Origin: Pseudomonas fluorescens HK44
Lineage (GTDB): Bacteria > Pseudomonadota > Gammaproteobacteria > Pseudomonadales > Pseudomonadaceae
Direction of reading: 5' to 3'
NCBI RefSeq assembly: GCF_000217955.3
Contig: NZ_AFOY02000015.1
Span: 1,355,743-1,419,742 of the forward strand
Length of the DNA: 64,000 bases
A program made the translations under genes and the position numbers. The notes beneath the pieces were generated by a model. It saw nothing but the letters and a program-made list of their open reading frames with translations, was not told the DNA's origin and did not search any database. Below, piece after piece: positions 15,543 through 23,774 of this stretch; position 1 is the first letter of the stretch; each line of letters starts with the position of its first letter.

Positions 15543-17201
15543 TTAGTGCGACACCGCCCCACTCGCCCCCAACCCGGTCTGCGAACGGACGAATTGCGGG
15601 AAGAACAGCGCCCGCTCATTGTCAGCCGCTGCGGACTTGTCAGTGATGGAGAAGAACCAGATGCCGACAAAGGCAATGGCCATCGAGAACAGCGCCGGGT
15701 ACTCATACGGGAAGATCGCCTTCTCGTGCCCCATGATCTGCACCCAAATGGTCGGACCCAGCACCATCAAGCCCACCGCACTGACCAGCCCCATCCAGCC
15801 ACCGACCATCGCACCGCGCGTGGTCAGCTTCTTCCAGTACATGGAAAGCAGCAGCACCGGGAAGTTGCAACTGGCAGCGATCGAGAATGCCAGGCCCACC
15901 ATGAACGCGATGTTCTGGCTTTCGAACAGGATGCCCAGAATAATCGCCAACACGCCCAAGGCGATGGTGGTGATTTTCGAAACCCGGATTTCATCCTTCT
16001 CGTTAGCCTTGCCCTTCTTGATCACACTGGCGTACAGGTCATGAGACACCGCCGTGGCCCCGGCCAGAGTCAGACCCGCAACCACCGCCAGAATGGTGGC
16101 GAAGGCCACCGCCGAGATAAAGCCGAGGAAGATACTGCCGCCCACTGCATTGGCCAGGTGCACCGCTGCCATGTTGTTGCCGCCCACCAGCGCGCCCGCA
16201 GCGTCCTTGAAGGCCGGGTTAGTGCTGACCAGCAGGATTGCGCCGAAGCCGATAATGAACGTCAGGATATAGAAGTAGCCAATGAAGCCGGTGGCATACA
16301 GTACGCTTTTGCGTGCTTCTTTCGCGTCACTCACGGTAAAGAAACGCATCAGGATATGCGGCAGGCCAGCGGTACCGAACATCAACGCCAGGCCAAGGGA
16401 AAATGCCGAGATCGGGTCCTTCACCAGACCGCCCGGACTCATGATCGCCTCACCTTTGGGGTGAACCTTGATCGCTTCGGAGAACAGCATATTGAAGTCG
16501 AAGTGGACGTACTTCATCACCATCAGCGCCATGAACGACGCACCGGACAACAACAGCACGGCCTTGATGATCTGCACCCAGGTGGTCGCCAGCATGCCGC
16601 CGAACAACACATAGAGGCACATCAGGATCCCCACCAGAATCACCGCGACATAGTAGTCGAGCCCGAACAGCAACTGGATCAGCTTGCCGGCACCGACCAT
16701 TTGCGCGATCAGGTAGAACGCCACCACCACCAGCGAACCGCAGGCTGACAAGGTGCGAATCTGGGTTTGCCCGAGACGGTAGGACGCCACATCGGCAAAC
16801 GTGTACTTACCCAGGTTACGCAAGCGCTCGGCGATCAGGAACAGAATGATCGGCCAGCCCACCAGGAAGCCGATCGAGTAGATCAGACCATCGTAGCCAG
16901 ACGCAAACACCAGCGCGGAAATCCCCAGGAAGGACGCCGCCGACATGTAGTCACCGGCAATCGCCAGACCGTTCTGCAAACCGGTAATCCGGCCGCCCGC
17001 CGCGTAGTAGTCGGCTGCCGACTTGGTGCGCCTGGAGGCCCAGTAGGTGATGCACAGCGTTGCGCCGACGAACACCACAAACATCAGGATCGCCGATATG
17101 TTGAGCGGTTGTTTGTGCACTTCGCCCGTAAGCGCCTCGGCCGCCCAAACGGCCGGTGCGAAGGCGGCAATGCCTAAAGCTGCCAATAGACGCCGGATCA
17201 T
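15543..17201 (-). CDS. actP: Cation/acetate symporter
   Basis: A sodium:solute symporter-family permease for acetate and related short monocarboxylates in the cytoplasmic membrane. The 552-residue protein begins with a cleavable-looking hydrophobic segment ending AVWAAEALTGEV, then has about 13 membrane helices. SSS signatures include YYAAGGRITGLQNGLAIAGD and FATILAVVAGLTLAGATAVSHD. It overlaps the upstream DUF485 gene by four bases (ATGA), the usual yjcH-actP arrangement. Acetate import fits the neighbouring citrate synthase, though co-regulation is inferred. Confidence 0.95.
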   Translation of the reverse strand: MIRRLLAALGIAAFAPAVWAAEALTGEVHKQPLNISAILMFVVFVGATLCITYWASRRTKSAADYYAAGGRITGLQNGLAIAGDYMSAASFLGISALVFASGYDGLIYSIGFLVGWPIILFLIAERLRNLGKYTFADVASYRLGQTQIRTLSACGSLVVVAFYLIAQMVGAGKLIQLLFGLDYYVAVILVGILMCLYVLFGGMLATTWVQIIKAVLLLSGASFMALMVMKYVHFDFNMLFSEAIKVHPKGEAIMSPGGLVKDPISAFSLGLALMFGTAGLPHILMRFFTVSDAKEARKSVLYATGFIGYFYILTFIIGFGAILLVSTNPAFKDAAGALVGGNNMAAVHLANAVGGSIFLGFISAVAFATILAVVAGLTLAGATAVSHDLYASVIKKGKANEKDEIRVSKITTIALGVLAIILGILFESQNIAFMVGLAFSIAASCNFPVLLLSMYWKKLTTRGAMVGGWMGLVSAVGLMVLGPTIWVQIMGHEKAIFPYEYPALFSMAIAFVGIWFFSITDKSAAADNERALFFPQFVRSQTGLGASGAVSH

Positions 17202-17509
17202 TGCTGAGCCTCCTTGAGAATCGCATTGTTCAGGTCGTCGAATTCGCCATTGGCGCGCCGTACGTAAATGGCTGTCAGGACGAAGGCCGACACAATCAGC
17301 CCGACCCCAATCGGAATGCCCCAGGTAATCGATGACCCGGGGCTGATCTTCGCCCCCAGTACATGCGGTCCATAAGCAATCAATAAGATGAAGCCCGAGT
17401 AAAGCCCAAGCATGATCGCCGAAAGAATCCAGGCGAACCGCTCCCGTTTACGAACCAGCTCCTTGAAGCGCGGGCTGTTTTGAATCGAGAGGTAAATGCT
17501 GTCGTTCAT
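17198..17509 (-). CDS. yjcH: DUF485 inner-membrane protein (YjcH-like)
   Basis: A 103-residue protein with two membrane helices (about 25-50 and 62-85) after a basic region FKELVRKRERFAWILS, typical of DUF485. Members are almost always encoded directly before the acetate permease actP and probably assist it, but their biochemical role is not established. The actP start overlaps the stop by four bases. Confidence 0.92.
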   Translation of the reverse strand: MNDSIYLSIQNSPRFKELVRKRERFAWILSAIMLGLYSGFILLIAYGPHVLGAKISPGSSITWGIPIGVGLIVSAFVLTAIYVRRANGEFDDLNNAILKEAQQ

Positions 17510-17705
17510 TGTTTTTATCCTCGCAGCACAGATTTTTATTGGAACGTATCCACTCTATGCGGCTGCGGAACAGGTTCCAGACGACCTTAGTATTAGAACG
17601 ACATGACTATTTCGCCAATTTTCTGCCCCTAAACAGCCGAAAGAATTGGAAATGGCTTTTGAATCAGCCACAAACCCTGTGGAGCGGGGATCAACCTGAA
17701 ACAAA

Positions 17706-17795
17706 TGTGGGAGCGAGCCTGCTCGCGATGGCGCCGTATCAGTCAACCTATCTGTCAACTGTTACACCGCTATCGCGAGCAGGCTCGCTCCCACA
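17706..17795. repeat. REPIN (GAGCGAGCCTGCTCGC family)
   Basis: Two REP arms in inverted orientation: TGTGGGAGCGAGCCTGCTCG at the left and its reverse complement ending CCCACA at the right, with about 40 bases between them. It fills much of the 307-bp gap 17510-17816 between yjcH (starting leftward) and the end of the betaine-binding-protein gene. No gene is seen in that gap. Confidence 0.92.
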
Positions 17796-17816
17796 GGGAT
17801 GAAGCGTTATCCGGGT

Positions 17817-18668
17817 TTATTTAGTCCAGTCAGCGACGCGTTGCGGGTGTTTGGTCACCCAATCCTTGGCTGCCACTTCAGGTTTGGCACCATCCTGGAT
17901 GGCCAGCATGACTTCGCCGATTTCGTCTTTCGACGCCCACTGGAAGTTCTTCAGGAACTTCGCAACTTCCGGCGCTTTGGTTGCCAGTTCTTTGCTACCG
18001 ATGCTGTTTACGGTTTCAGCTGCGCCATAAACGCCTTTTGGATCTTCCAGGAAGCGCAGTTTCCACTTGGCGAACATCCAGTGAGGTACCCAACCGGTGA
18101 CCGCGATGGATTCGTTTTTCTTCTCGGCACGGGTCAGCTCGGCAATCATGCCGGCACCGGAACTGGCCTTGAGGGTGTAGTTGCTCAGACCGTAATCCTT
18201 GATCGCCTGATCGGTCTTGAGCATTACGCCTGAACCGGCGTCGATGCCGACGATACGACCTTTGAAGCTCTCGTCGGTTTTAAGATCCTCAATGGTCTTG
18301 GCCTTGACGTACTCCGGCACGATCAGACCGATTTTCGCATCCTTGAAGTTCGGGCCGTAATCGACGACCTGATCCTTGTTCTTCGCCCAGTATTCGCCAT
18401 GGGTCACTGGCAGCCAGGCTGACAGCATTGCATCGAGTTTGCCGGTGGCGACACCCTGCCACATGATCCCGGTGGCCACGGCTTGCAGTTTCACGTCGTA
18501 GCCGAGTTTTTGCTTGATCACTTCCGCAGCCACGTTGGTTGTGGCGACGCTGTCCGACCAGCCATCGACATAACCGATCGTCACTGCCTTGCTTTCGGCG
18601 CTGGCCACAGTAGAACTGATCGCCAGCACCAAAGCCGCACCTGCGCCCAAGAGTAGTCGCATCTTCAT
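17817..18668 (-). CDS. Glycine betaine/choline-type ABC transporter periplasmic binding protein (OpuAC family)
   Basis: A 283-residue secreted binding protein. The signal peptide runs to about residue 24 (MKMRLLLGAG to VASAES). The mature part begins KAVTIGYVDGWSDSVATTN and contains MLSAWLPVTHGEYW and VTGWVPHWMF; such tryptophan-rich stretches form the quaternary-amine cage in OpuAC/ProX/CbcX-type proteins. No ATPase or permease gene adjoins it, so it probably works as one of several exchangeable binding proteins with a transporter encoded elsewhere. The substrate among betaine, choline and carnitine cannot be decided from sequence alone. Confidence 0.88.
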   Translation of the reverse strand: MKMRLLLGAGAALVLAISSTVASAESKAVTIGYVDGWSDSVATTNVAAEVIKQKLGYDVKLQAVATGIMWQGVATGKLDAMLSAWLPVTHGEYWAKNKDQVVDYGPNFKDAKIGLIVPEYVKAKTIEDLKTDESFKGRIVGIDAGSGVMLKTDQAIKDYGLSNYTLKASSGAGMIAELTRAEKKNESIAVTGWVPHWMFAKWKLRFLEDPKGVYGAAETVNSIGSKELATKAPEVAKFLKNFQWASKDEIGEVMLAIQDGAKPEVAAKDWVTKHPQRVADWTK

Positions 18669-18998
18669 CGTTACTTCCCCGAAAGTGCTGCGCCCGACGG
18701 ATGCCGAGCAGCGTCAATGTATTGTTATGGTGCCCAGCGCCCCCATCACGCCTCACCGCAAACCCGTTCGAACATCAGCGGAGTACTGATGAGTCGATAA
18801 TCAACCTCGCGCCCAAGGCGACCTGCTCTGCCTGCGACCTCAAGGCATCGAGAAACGACATCAGAACGCCAGCAACCGCGTCCTGCAAAAATGCCCCTGC
18901 GAATCCCGCCTGAACTTTGCATGTCAAAACCATGCAGGTCACCAAGCACGGGACAAATGCAGGTAAGATGCGCGGCTTTGTTCCCAGACGGCCTGACC
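18669..18998. other. Divergent intergenic region, no confident gene
   Basis: The 330 bases separate the minus-strand binding-protein gene from the plus-strand GH17 gene, so promoters for both should lie here. No consensus -35/-10 pair was convincing. An open minus-strand stretch across about 18775-18937 looks protein-like but has no recognised domain, and it was not called. A short inverted repeat CATCAG...CTGATG occurs at 18771-18789. Confidence 0.4.
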
Positions 18999-20552
18999 AT
19001 GCCCGCCACCTCGCGCTTCCCCTTCTTCGCTTATCTATTTGCCTGCCTGCTCGGCCTGTTTGCCCTTGGTGGTTACTGGTACGGGCTCGGTCAACCGGTG
19101 GTGCTGCCGGACGTGGCCAGCGCCACGCACAAATTGCAGTGCGCCTCGTACACACCGTTCGACAAGGACCAATCGCCATTCGATCAGCCGTTCAAACTGC
19201 GCCCTGAACGCATGGACGCCGACCTCGCGTTGCTGGCAACCCGCTTCGAGTGCATTCGCACCTACTCGATGACCGGTCTCGAAGCGTTGCCGGACCTGGC
19301 GCGCAAGCATGGCCTGAAGCTGATGATCGGCGCCTGGGTCAACAGCAATCCGGTGGACACTGCCAAGGAAGTCGAACTGCTGATCGCCGAGGCCAACGCC
19401 AACCCGGACGTGGTCAGCTCAGTGATCGTAGGCAACGAAACCCTGCTGCGCAAGGAAGTCACCGGCGCGCAATTGGCCAAGCTGATCAACCACGTCAAGA
19501 GCCACGTCAAACAGCCGGTGACCTACGCCGATGTCTGGGAGTTCTGGCTCAAACACCCTGAAGTCGCCCCGGCGGTGGACTTCCTGACCATCCACTTGCT
19601 GCCGTACTGGGAAGATGATCCGTCCAACATCGACGCCGCCCTACAGCACGTTGCCGAGGTTCGGCAGATCTTTGGCAGTCGCTTCGCCCCCAAGGACGTG
19701 CTGATTGGTGAAACCGGTTGGCCCAGTGAAGGCCGTCAACGGGAAACCGCTGTACCGAGCCGCGTCAATGAAGCCAAGTTCATTCGTGGTTTTGTGGCGA
19801 TGGCCGAGCAACAAGGCTGGCACTACAACCTGATCGAAGCCTTTGACCAGCCGTGGAAACGCGCCAGTGAAGGAGCGGTCGGCGGTTACTGGGGGCTGTT
19901 CGACGCAAACCGTCAGGACAAGGGCGTACTGGCAGGCCCCGTCACCAACCTGCCGTTCTGGCCGCAATGGCTGGCAGTCGGCGGCCTGATCTTCCTCGGT
20001 ACGCTGATGCTGGGCGGCCGCGTACGCAGCACTCGCGCAGCGTTGACGCTGCCACTGCTCGGTGCGGTCGCTGCGTGCTCCATTGGCACCTGGGGTGAAC
20101 TGGCTCGCGTTACCAGCCGCTTTACCGATGAGTGGATCTGGGCCGCGTTACTGACCGGCCTGAACGTTTTGGTACTGGCCCACGCGGCGTTGTTCCTCAG
20201 CGCCAGAACCGGTTGGCGTGAACGCGCCTTCAATGCACTGGAACGTCGCGCTGGCTGGCTGCTCGCGGCAGCCGGGTTCGCTTGTGCAGTGATGATGCTG
20301 GCGCTGGTGTTCGAACCGCGCTATCGCAGCTTCCCAAGCGCCGCCCTGCTGCTGCCAGCGCTGGTCTATCTGATTCGCCCGGTCAGCGCACCACGCCGGG
20401 AAATCGCACTACTGACCTTCATCATCGGCGCCAGCATTGCCCCGCAGCTGTACCGTGAAGGCCTGTTCAACCAGCAAGCCTGGGGCTGGGCGCTGGTTTG
20501 TCTGCTGATGGTTGCTGCGCTGTGGCGCAGCTTGCGGGTGCGCAATACCTGA
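18999..20552 (+). CDS. Membrane-anchored GH17 family beta-glucan transglycosylase/glucan synthase-like protein
   Basis: The start chosen is the ATG at 18999 (518 residues, MPATSRFPFFAYLFACLLG), giving an N-terminal membrane anchor; the frame is open 36 codons further upstream. Residues about 45-310 form a glycoside hydrolase family 17 barrel, with the acid/base in IVGNETLL (Glu147) and the nucleophile in IGETGWPSEG (Glu238). The C-terminal third (about 318-515) carries roughly seven membrane helices. Proteobacterial GH17 enzymes of this kind have been described as non-Leloir beta-glucosyltransferases that remodel beta-1,3-glucan chains. A role in periplasmic or surface glucan is inferred. Confidence 0.85.
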   Translation: MPATSRFPFFAYLFACLLGLFALGGYWYGLGQPVVLPDVASATHKLQCASYTPFDKDQSPFDQPFKLRPERMDADLALLATRFECIRTYSMTGLEALPDLARKHGLKLMIGAWVNSNPVDTAKEVELLIAEANANPDVVSSVIVGNETLLRKEVTGAQLAKLINHVKSHVKQPVTYADVWEFWLKHPEVAPAVDFLTIHLLPYWEDDPSNIDAALQHVAEVRQIFGSRFAPKDVLIGETGWPSEGRQRETAVPSRVNEAKFIRGFVAMAEQQGWHYNLIEAFDQPWKRASEGAVGGYWGLFDANRQDKGVLAGPVTNLPFWPQWLAVGGLIFLGTLMLGGRVRSTRAALTLPLLGAVAACSIGTWGELARVTSRFTDEWIWAALLTGLNVLVLAHAALFLSARTGWRERAFNALERRAGWLLAAAGFACAVMMLALVFEPRYRSFPSAALLLPALVYLIRPVSAPRREIALLTFIIGASIAPQLYREGLFNQQAWGWALVCLLMVAALWRSLRVRNT

Positions 20553-20580
20553 TAAATTGCATTGATTATCGGCGGTCTTT

Positions 20581-20710
20581 TGTGGCGAGGGGGCTTGCCC
20601 CCGCTGGACTACGGAGTAGTCCCGAGTCCAGCCGATTCACCACGAGCTTTTTACGGCTGCTTCGCAGCCGAACGGGGCGGTGCGGCGTTCCGACAAGCCC
20701 CCTCGCCACA
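20581..20710. repeat. Long REP-type inverted repeat (GTGGCGAGGG family)
   Basis: The left arm TGTGGCGAGGGGGCTTGCCC and the right arm ACAAGCCCCCTCGCCACA are inverted, with an inner GGCTGCTTCGCAGCC hairpin between them. The arms are about 80 bases apart, longer than in the other family. The right part lies inside the 3' end of the small membrane-protein gene on the minus strand. Confidence 0.85.
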
Positions 20711-21064
20711 CGCCCGCACCAACCGCAACCCTGCGATCACCACGGCAAATACCGCAATGCCGGTGTTGTACAAGGCCAATGCCGGAAACCCGAACACCAG
20801 CGACAGCACCGCCAGCCACCAGCCCGCCCGGCCCGGCACCACAAAGCCCAGGACCGCAGCCGCCAATGCAGCCCCGCCCATCACCTTGAAATGAATCAGC
20901 AAGCCGAGGGTCGAGCGCGCCTGGCATTCCCAACGGCTTGCTTCATCGACGCAGAGACCAACCCACTGGGCGTCCTCCATCAGGACATAACGCAGGCCAT
21001 AACTGGCGGCCAGCCACAGCGGCAAGGCGATAAGCAAAATAATGACGGGCAGACGGCGGGACAT
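20651..21064 (-). CDS. Small inner-membrane protein of unknown function
   Basis: A 137-residue protein (MSRRLPVIILLIALPLWLAA) with about four predicted membrane helices, at 5-23, 55-75, 80-98 and 100-118. A periplasmic loop between helices 1 and 2 contains two cysteines (VGLCVDEASRWECQAR) that could form a disulfide. The last 20 or so codons lie inside a REP element, so the C-terminal tail GACRNAAPPRSAAKQP was probably acquired by repeat insertion. I do not recognise the family. Confidence 0.7.
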   Translation of the reverse strand: MSRRLPVIILLIALPLWLAASYGLRYVLMEDAQWVGLCVDEASRWECQARSTLGLLIHFKVMGGAALAAAVLGFVVPGRAGWWLAVLSLVFGFPALALYNTGIAVFAVVIAGLRLVRACGEGACRNAAPPRSAAKQP

Positions 21065-21287
21065 GAAGCACTCCGATAAACGAAAACGGCGCCCAGCTTA
21101 ATCGCCCGCCAGCCGTAAGCAAGCGAGACCCGTAGAAATCTGTTCAGACAATCGCTGCAAAGTGTATCGTTCAGCCGCTATTGATCCGAATTCAGCCTCT
21201 TTGGTGCCGCCGCATGGCACTTTGGCACATTACTGATGGTCATAGCCTGCGAACCTCATCAGGCACCTTCCTTTAAGGGATTTAGTC

Positions 21288-22586
21288 ATGCTCCGTTCCC
21301 TGCGCTTCGCTGCCTTGTTTGGCGGCCTTATTTTGAGTGCGTCCGCGCTGGCGGCGGACATCGACGCCGTCAGTTATGGCTACCCCTTGACCAACCCGTT
21401 CGAGGCGACCATCGCCACGACCCCGCCGGAGTTGCGTCCCGAGTTGCCGTCCGATGACGCGATCCATCAATCGGATTACACCCTGAAGCTGCGTCCGGAA
21501 CGCGAGTTCGACCTGCCGGACAATTTCTGGCCAGTGAAAAAGCTCACCTATCGCATGGCCACGCAGGATCACGCCGCACCGCTGATTTTCCTGATTGCCG
21601 GCACCGGCGCACGCTTCGACAGCAGCATTAACGAATACCTGAAAAAGCTCTACTACAAGGCCGGTTATCACGTCGTGCAACTGTCCTCACCGACCAGTTT
21701 CGACTTCATGAGCGCCGCTTCCCGCTTCGCCACCCCAGGCGTGTCCAAGGAAGATGCCGAGGACATGTACCGCGTGATGCAAGCGGTCCGCGCGCAAAAC
21801 CCGAAGCTGCCGATCACCGACTACTACCTCACCGGCTATAGCCTGGGCGGACTGGACGCGGCGTTTGTCAGCAAACTGGATGAAACCCGACGCAGCTTCA
21901 ACTTCAAGAAAGTCTTGCTGCTCAATCCTCCGGTCAACCTCTACACCTCTGTCACCAACCTCGACAAACTGGTGCAAACCGAGGTCAAGGGCATCACCAA
22001 CAGCACCACGTTCTATGAACTGATGCTCAACAAGCTGACGCGCTACTTCCAGCAGAAAGGCTACATCGACCTCAACGACGCGCTGGTCTACGACTTCCAG
22101 CAATCGAAACAGCACCTGAGCAACGAACAGATGGCCATGCTGATCGGCACCTCGTTCCGCTTTTCCGCTGCCGACATCACCTTCACCTCGGACCTGATCA
22201 ACCGACGCGGCCTGATCATCCCGCCCAAGTTTCCGATCACCGAAGGCACCAGCCTCACGCCATTCCTCAAGCGTGCACTGCAATGTGATTTCGACTGCTA
22301 CCTCACCGAGCAGGTGATCCCGATGTGGCGCGCCCGGACCGACGGCGGCAGCATCTTGCAGTTGATTGACCAGGTCAGCCTCTACGCGCTCAAGGATTAC
22401 CTGCACGACAGCCCGAAAATCGCCGTGATGCACAATGCCGACGATGTGATCCTCGGCCCGGGCGACCTCGGCTTCTTGCGTAAAACCTTCGGCGATCGCC
22501 TGACGGTTTACCCTCACGGCGGCCATTGCGGCAACCTCAACTACCGCGTCAACGCCGACGCCATGCTGGAGTTCTTCCGTGGCTAA
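21288..22586 (+). CDS. Secreted alpha/beta hydrolase, serine-esterase type
   Basis: A 432-residue protein with a clear signal peptide (MLRSLRFAALFGGLILSASA, cleavage near LAA-DID). The core begins PLIFLIAGTGARFDSS (oxyanion-loop-like) and has the nucleophile elbow TGYSLGGLDA with Ser185. A late acid (HNADDVILGP, about 385-386) and histidine (VYPHGGHCGN, about 410-413) complete a plausible catalytic triad. Its stop overlaps the GTG start of the MlaA-family gene by eight bases, so the two are translationally coupled. A periplasmic lipid or ester substrate is inferred only from that pairing. Confidence 0.82.
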   Translation: MLRSLRFAALFGGLILSASALAADIDAVSYGYPLTNPFEATIATTPPELRPELPSDDAIHQSDYTLKLRPEREFDLPDNFWPVKKLTYRMATQDHAAPLIFLIAGTGARFDSSINEYLKKLYYKAGYHVVQLSSPTSFDFMSAASRFATPGVSKEDAEDMYRVMQAVRAQNPKLPITDYYLTGYSLGGLDAAFVSKLDETRRSFNFKKVLLLNPPVNLYTSVTNLDKLVQTEVKGITNSTTFYELMLNKLTRYFQQKGYIDLNDALVYDFQQSKQHLSNEQMAMLIGTSFRFSAADITFTSDLINRRGLIIPPKFPITEGTSLTPFLKRALQCDFDCYLTEQVIPMWRARTDGGSILQLIDQVSLYALKDYLHDSPKIAVMHNADDVILGPGDLGFLRKTFGDRLTVYPHGGHCGNLNYRVNADAMLEFFRG

Positions 22587-23370
22587 ACACCTCCTTCTGC
22601 TCGCTGCACTGCTTGGCGCAGTCGGCTATGCCCATGCCGACAACAGCAAGGCCAACTCCACAACCGTGGTTGATCAGGACGGCTTCACCGAGCCCATGAC
22701 CAAACTCAAGTTCAACCCGGGGCTGGACCAGCGTGAATTCGAACGCTCGACCCTGAATGCGCTGAATGTCTATGATCCGCTGGAGTCGTGGAACCGTCGG
22801 GTCTATCACTTCAACTACCGCTTCGACCAATGGGTGTTCCTGCCGGTGGTCGACGGTTATCGCTACATCACCCCAAGCTTCCTGCGCACGGGCGTCAGCA
22901 ACTTCTTCAACAACCTGGGTGACGTGCCCAATCTGGTGAACAGCCTGCTGCAGTTCAAGGGTCAGCGTTCGCTGGACATCACCGGACGACTGCTGCTCAA
23001 CACGACCCTCGGCATCGGCGGACTGTGGGACCCGGCCACCGCCATGGGCCTGCCGCGCCAGGTCGAAGACTTCGGCCAGACGCTGGGCTTCTACGGGGTT
23101 CCGGGCGGCGCTTACTTCGTACTGCCAATCCTCGGCCCCTCGAACCTGCGGGATACCGCAGGACTTGCGGTCGACTATACGGCGGAGTCGGCAATCAACT
23201 ACCTGAACGTCTCGAAAGTCAGCGCAAACCACCCGGAAATCTGGGTCCTGCGCAGCATCGACAAGCGCTATCAGACCAACTTCCGCTACGGCCAGCTGAA
23301 CTCGCCGTTCGAGTACGAAAAAGTGCGTTACGTGTACACCGAAGCGCGCAAGTTGCAGATTGCCGAGTGA
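22579..23370 (+). CDS. MlaA/VacJ family protein lacking a lipobox
   Basis: A 263-residue protein matching MlaA (VacJ), the outer-membrane component that removes misplaced phospholipids from the outer leaflet. Family signatures are YDPLESWNRRVYHFNYRFD, PSFLRTGVSNFFNNLGDV, and WDPATAMGLPRQVEDFGQTL followed by GVPGGAYFVLPILGPS. The start is a GTG at 22579, inside the preceding hydrolase gene. The N-terminus (AKHLLLLAALLGAVGYAHAD) is an ordinary signal peptide with an AHA-D cleavage site, and the whole protein has no cysteine, so it cannot be a lipoprotein as classical MlaA is. Confidence 0.9.
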   Translation: MAKHLLLLAALLGAVGYAHADNSKANSTTVVDQDGFTEPMTKLKFNPGLDQREFERSTLNALNVYDPLESWNRRVYHFNYRFDQWVFLPVVDGYRYITPSFLRTGVSNFFNNLGDVPNLVNSLLQFKGQRSLDITGRLLLNTTLGIGGLWDPATAMGLPRQVEDFGQTLGFYGVPGGAYFVLPILGPSNLRDTAGLAVDYTAESAINYLNVSKVSANHPEIWVLRSIDKRYQTNFRYGQLNSPFEYEKVRYVYTEARKLQIAE

Positions 23371-23390
23371 CTTCATCAGCAACAAAAACC

Positions 23391-23493
23391 TGTGGGAGCA
23401 GCCGGTCGACGCTCGACTGCTCGCGATGAGGCCATAACATTCAACATTGATGTTGCCTGTTACACCGCTATCGCGAGCAGGCTCGCTCCCACA
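23391..23493. repeat. REPIN (GAGCGAGCCTGCTCGC family)
   Basis: The left arm TGTGGGAGCAGCCGGTCGAC is degenerate; the right arm TCGCGAGCAGGCTCGCTCCC is canonical, in inverted orientation with about 45 bases between. It lies 20 bases after the MlaA-family stop. Confidence 0.85.
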
Positions 23494-23774
23494 TCTATGG
23501 TTACCCCCTTTTCTGCAATACTGTTTTTGATGCGTGTTTGGCTTGCTTTCATCTATCCGGCGTCTGTGTGGGGTGGCAACCCCGCGCCTCGATGAGAATC
23601 GATGCCTAACGATCCTAATTATTCGAACGGCCTTTCAGCCGTGTGGGAGCTCAGGGTTGTCGTCAGGCCGGTTAGCCGTTCACGTCATCTGTTATCCAGC
23701 ATCGCAAAACCAGGTGGGTGGTGCTCGGGTGACAGCAGGGTCAGGCGTTCATCGCGGTTGGCCCTGCATCAAAT

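Noticed and set aside
18775..18937. Protein-like minus-strand stretch upstream of the betaine-binding-protein gene
   Set aside because: No start with a ribosome site, no known domain, and it sits where promoters are expected; left as intergenic.
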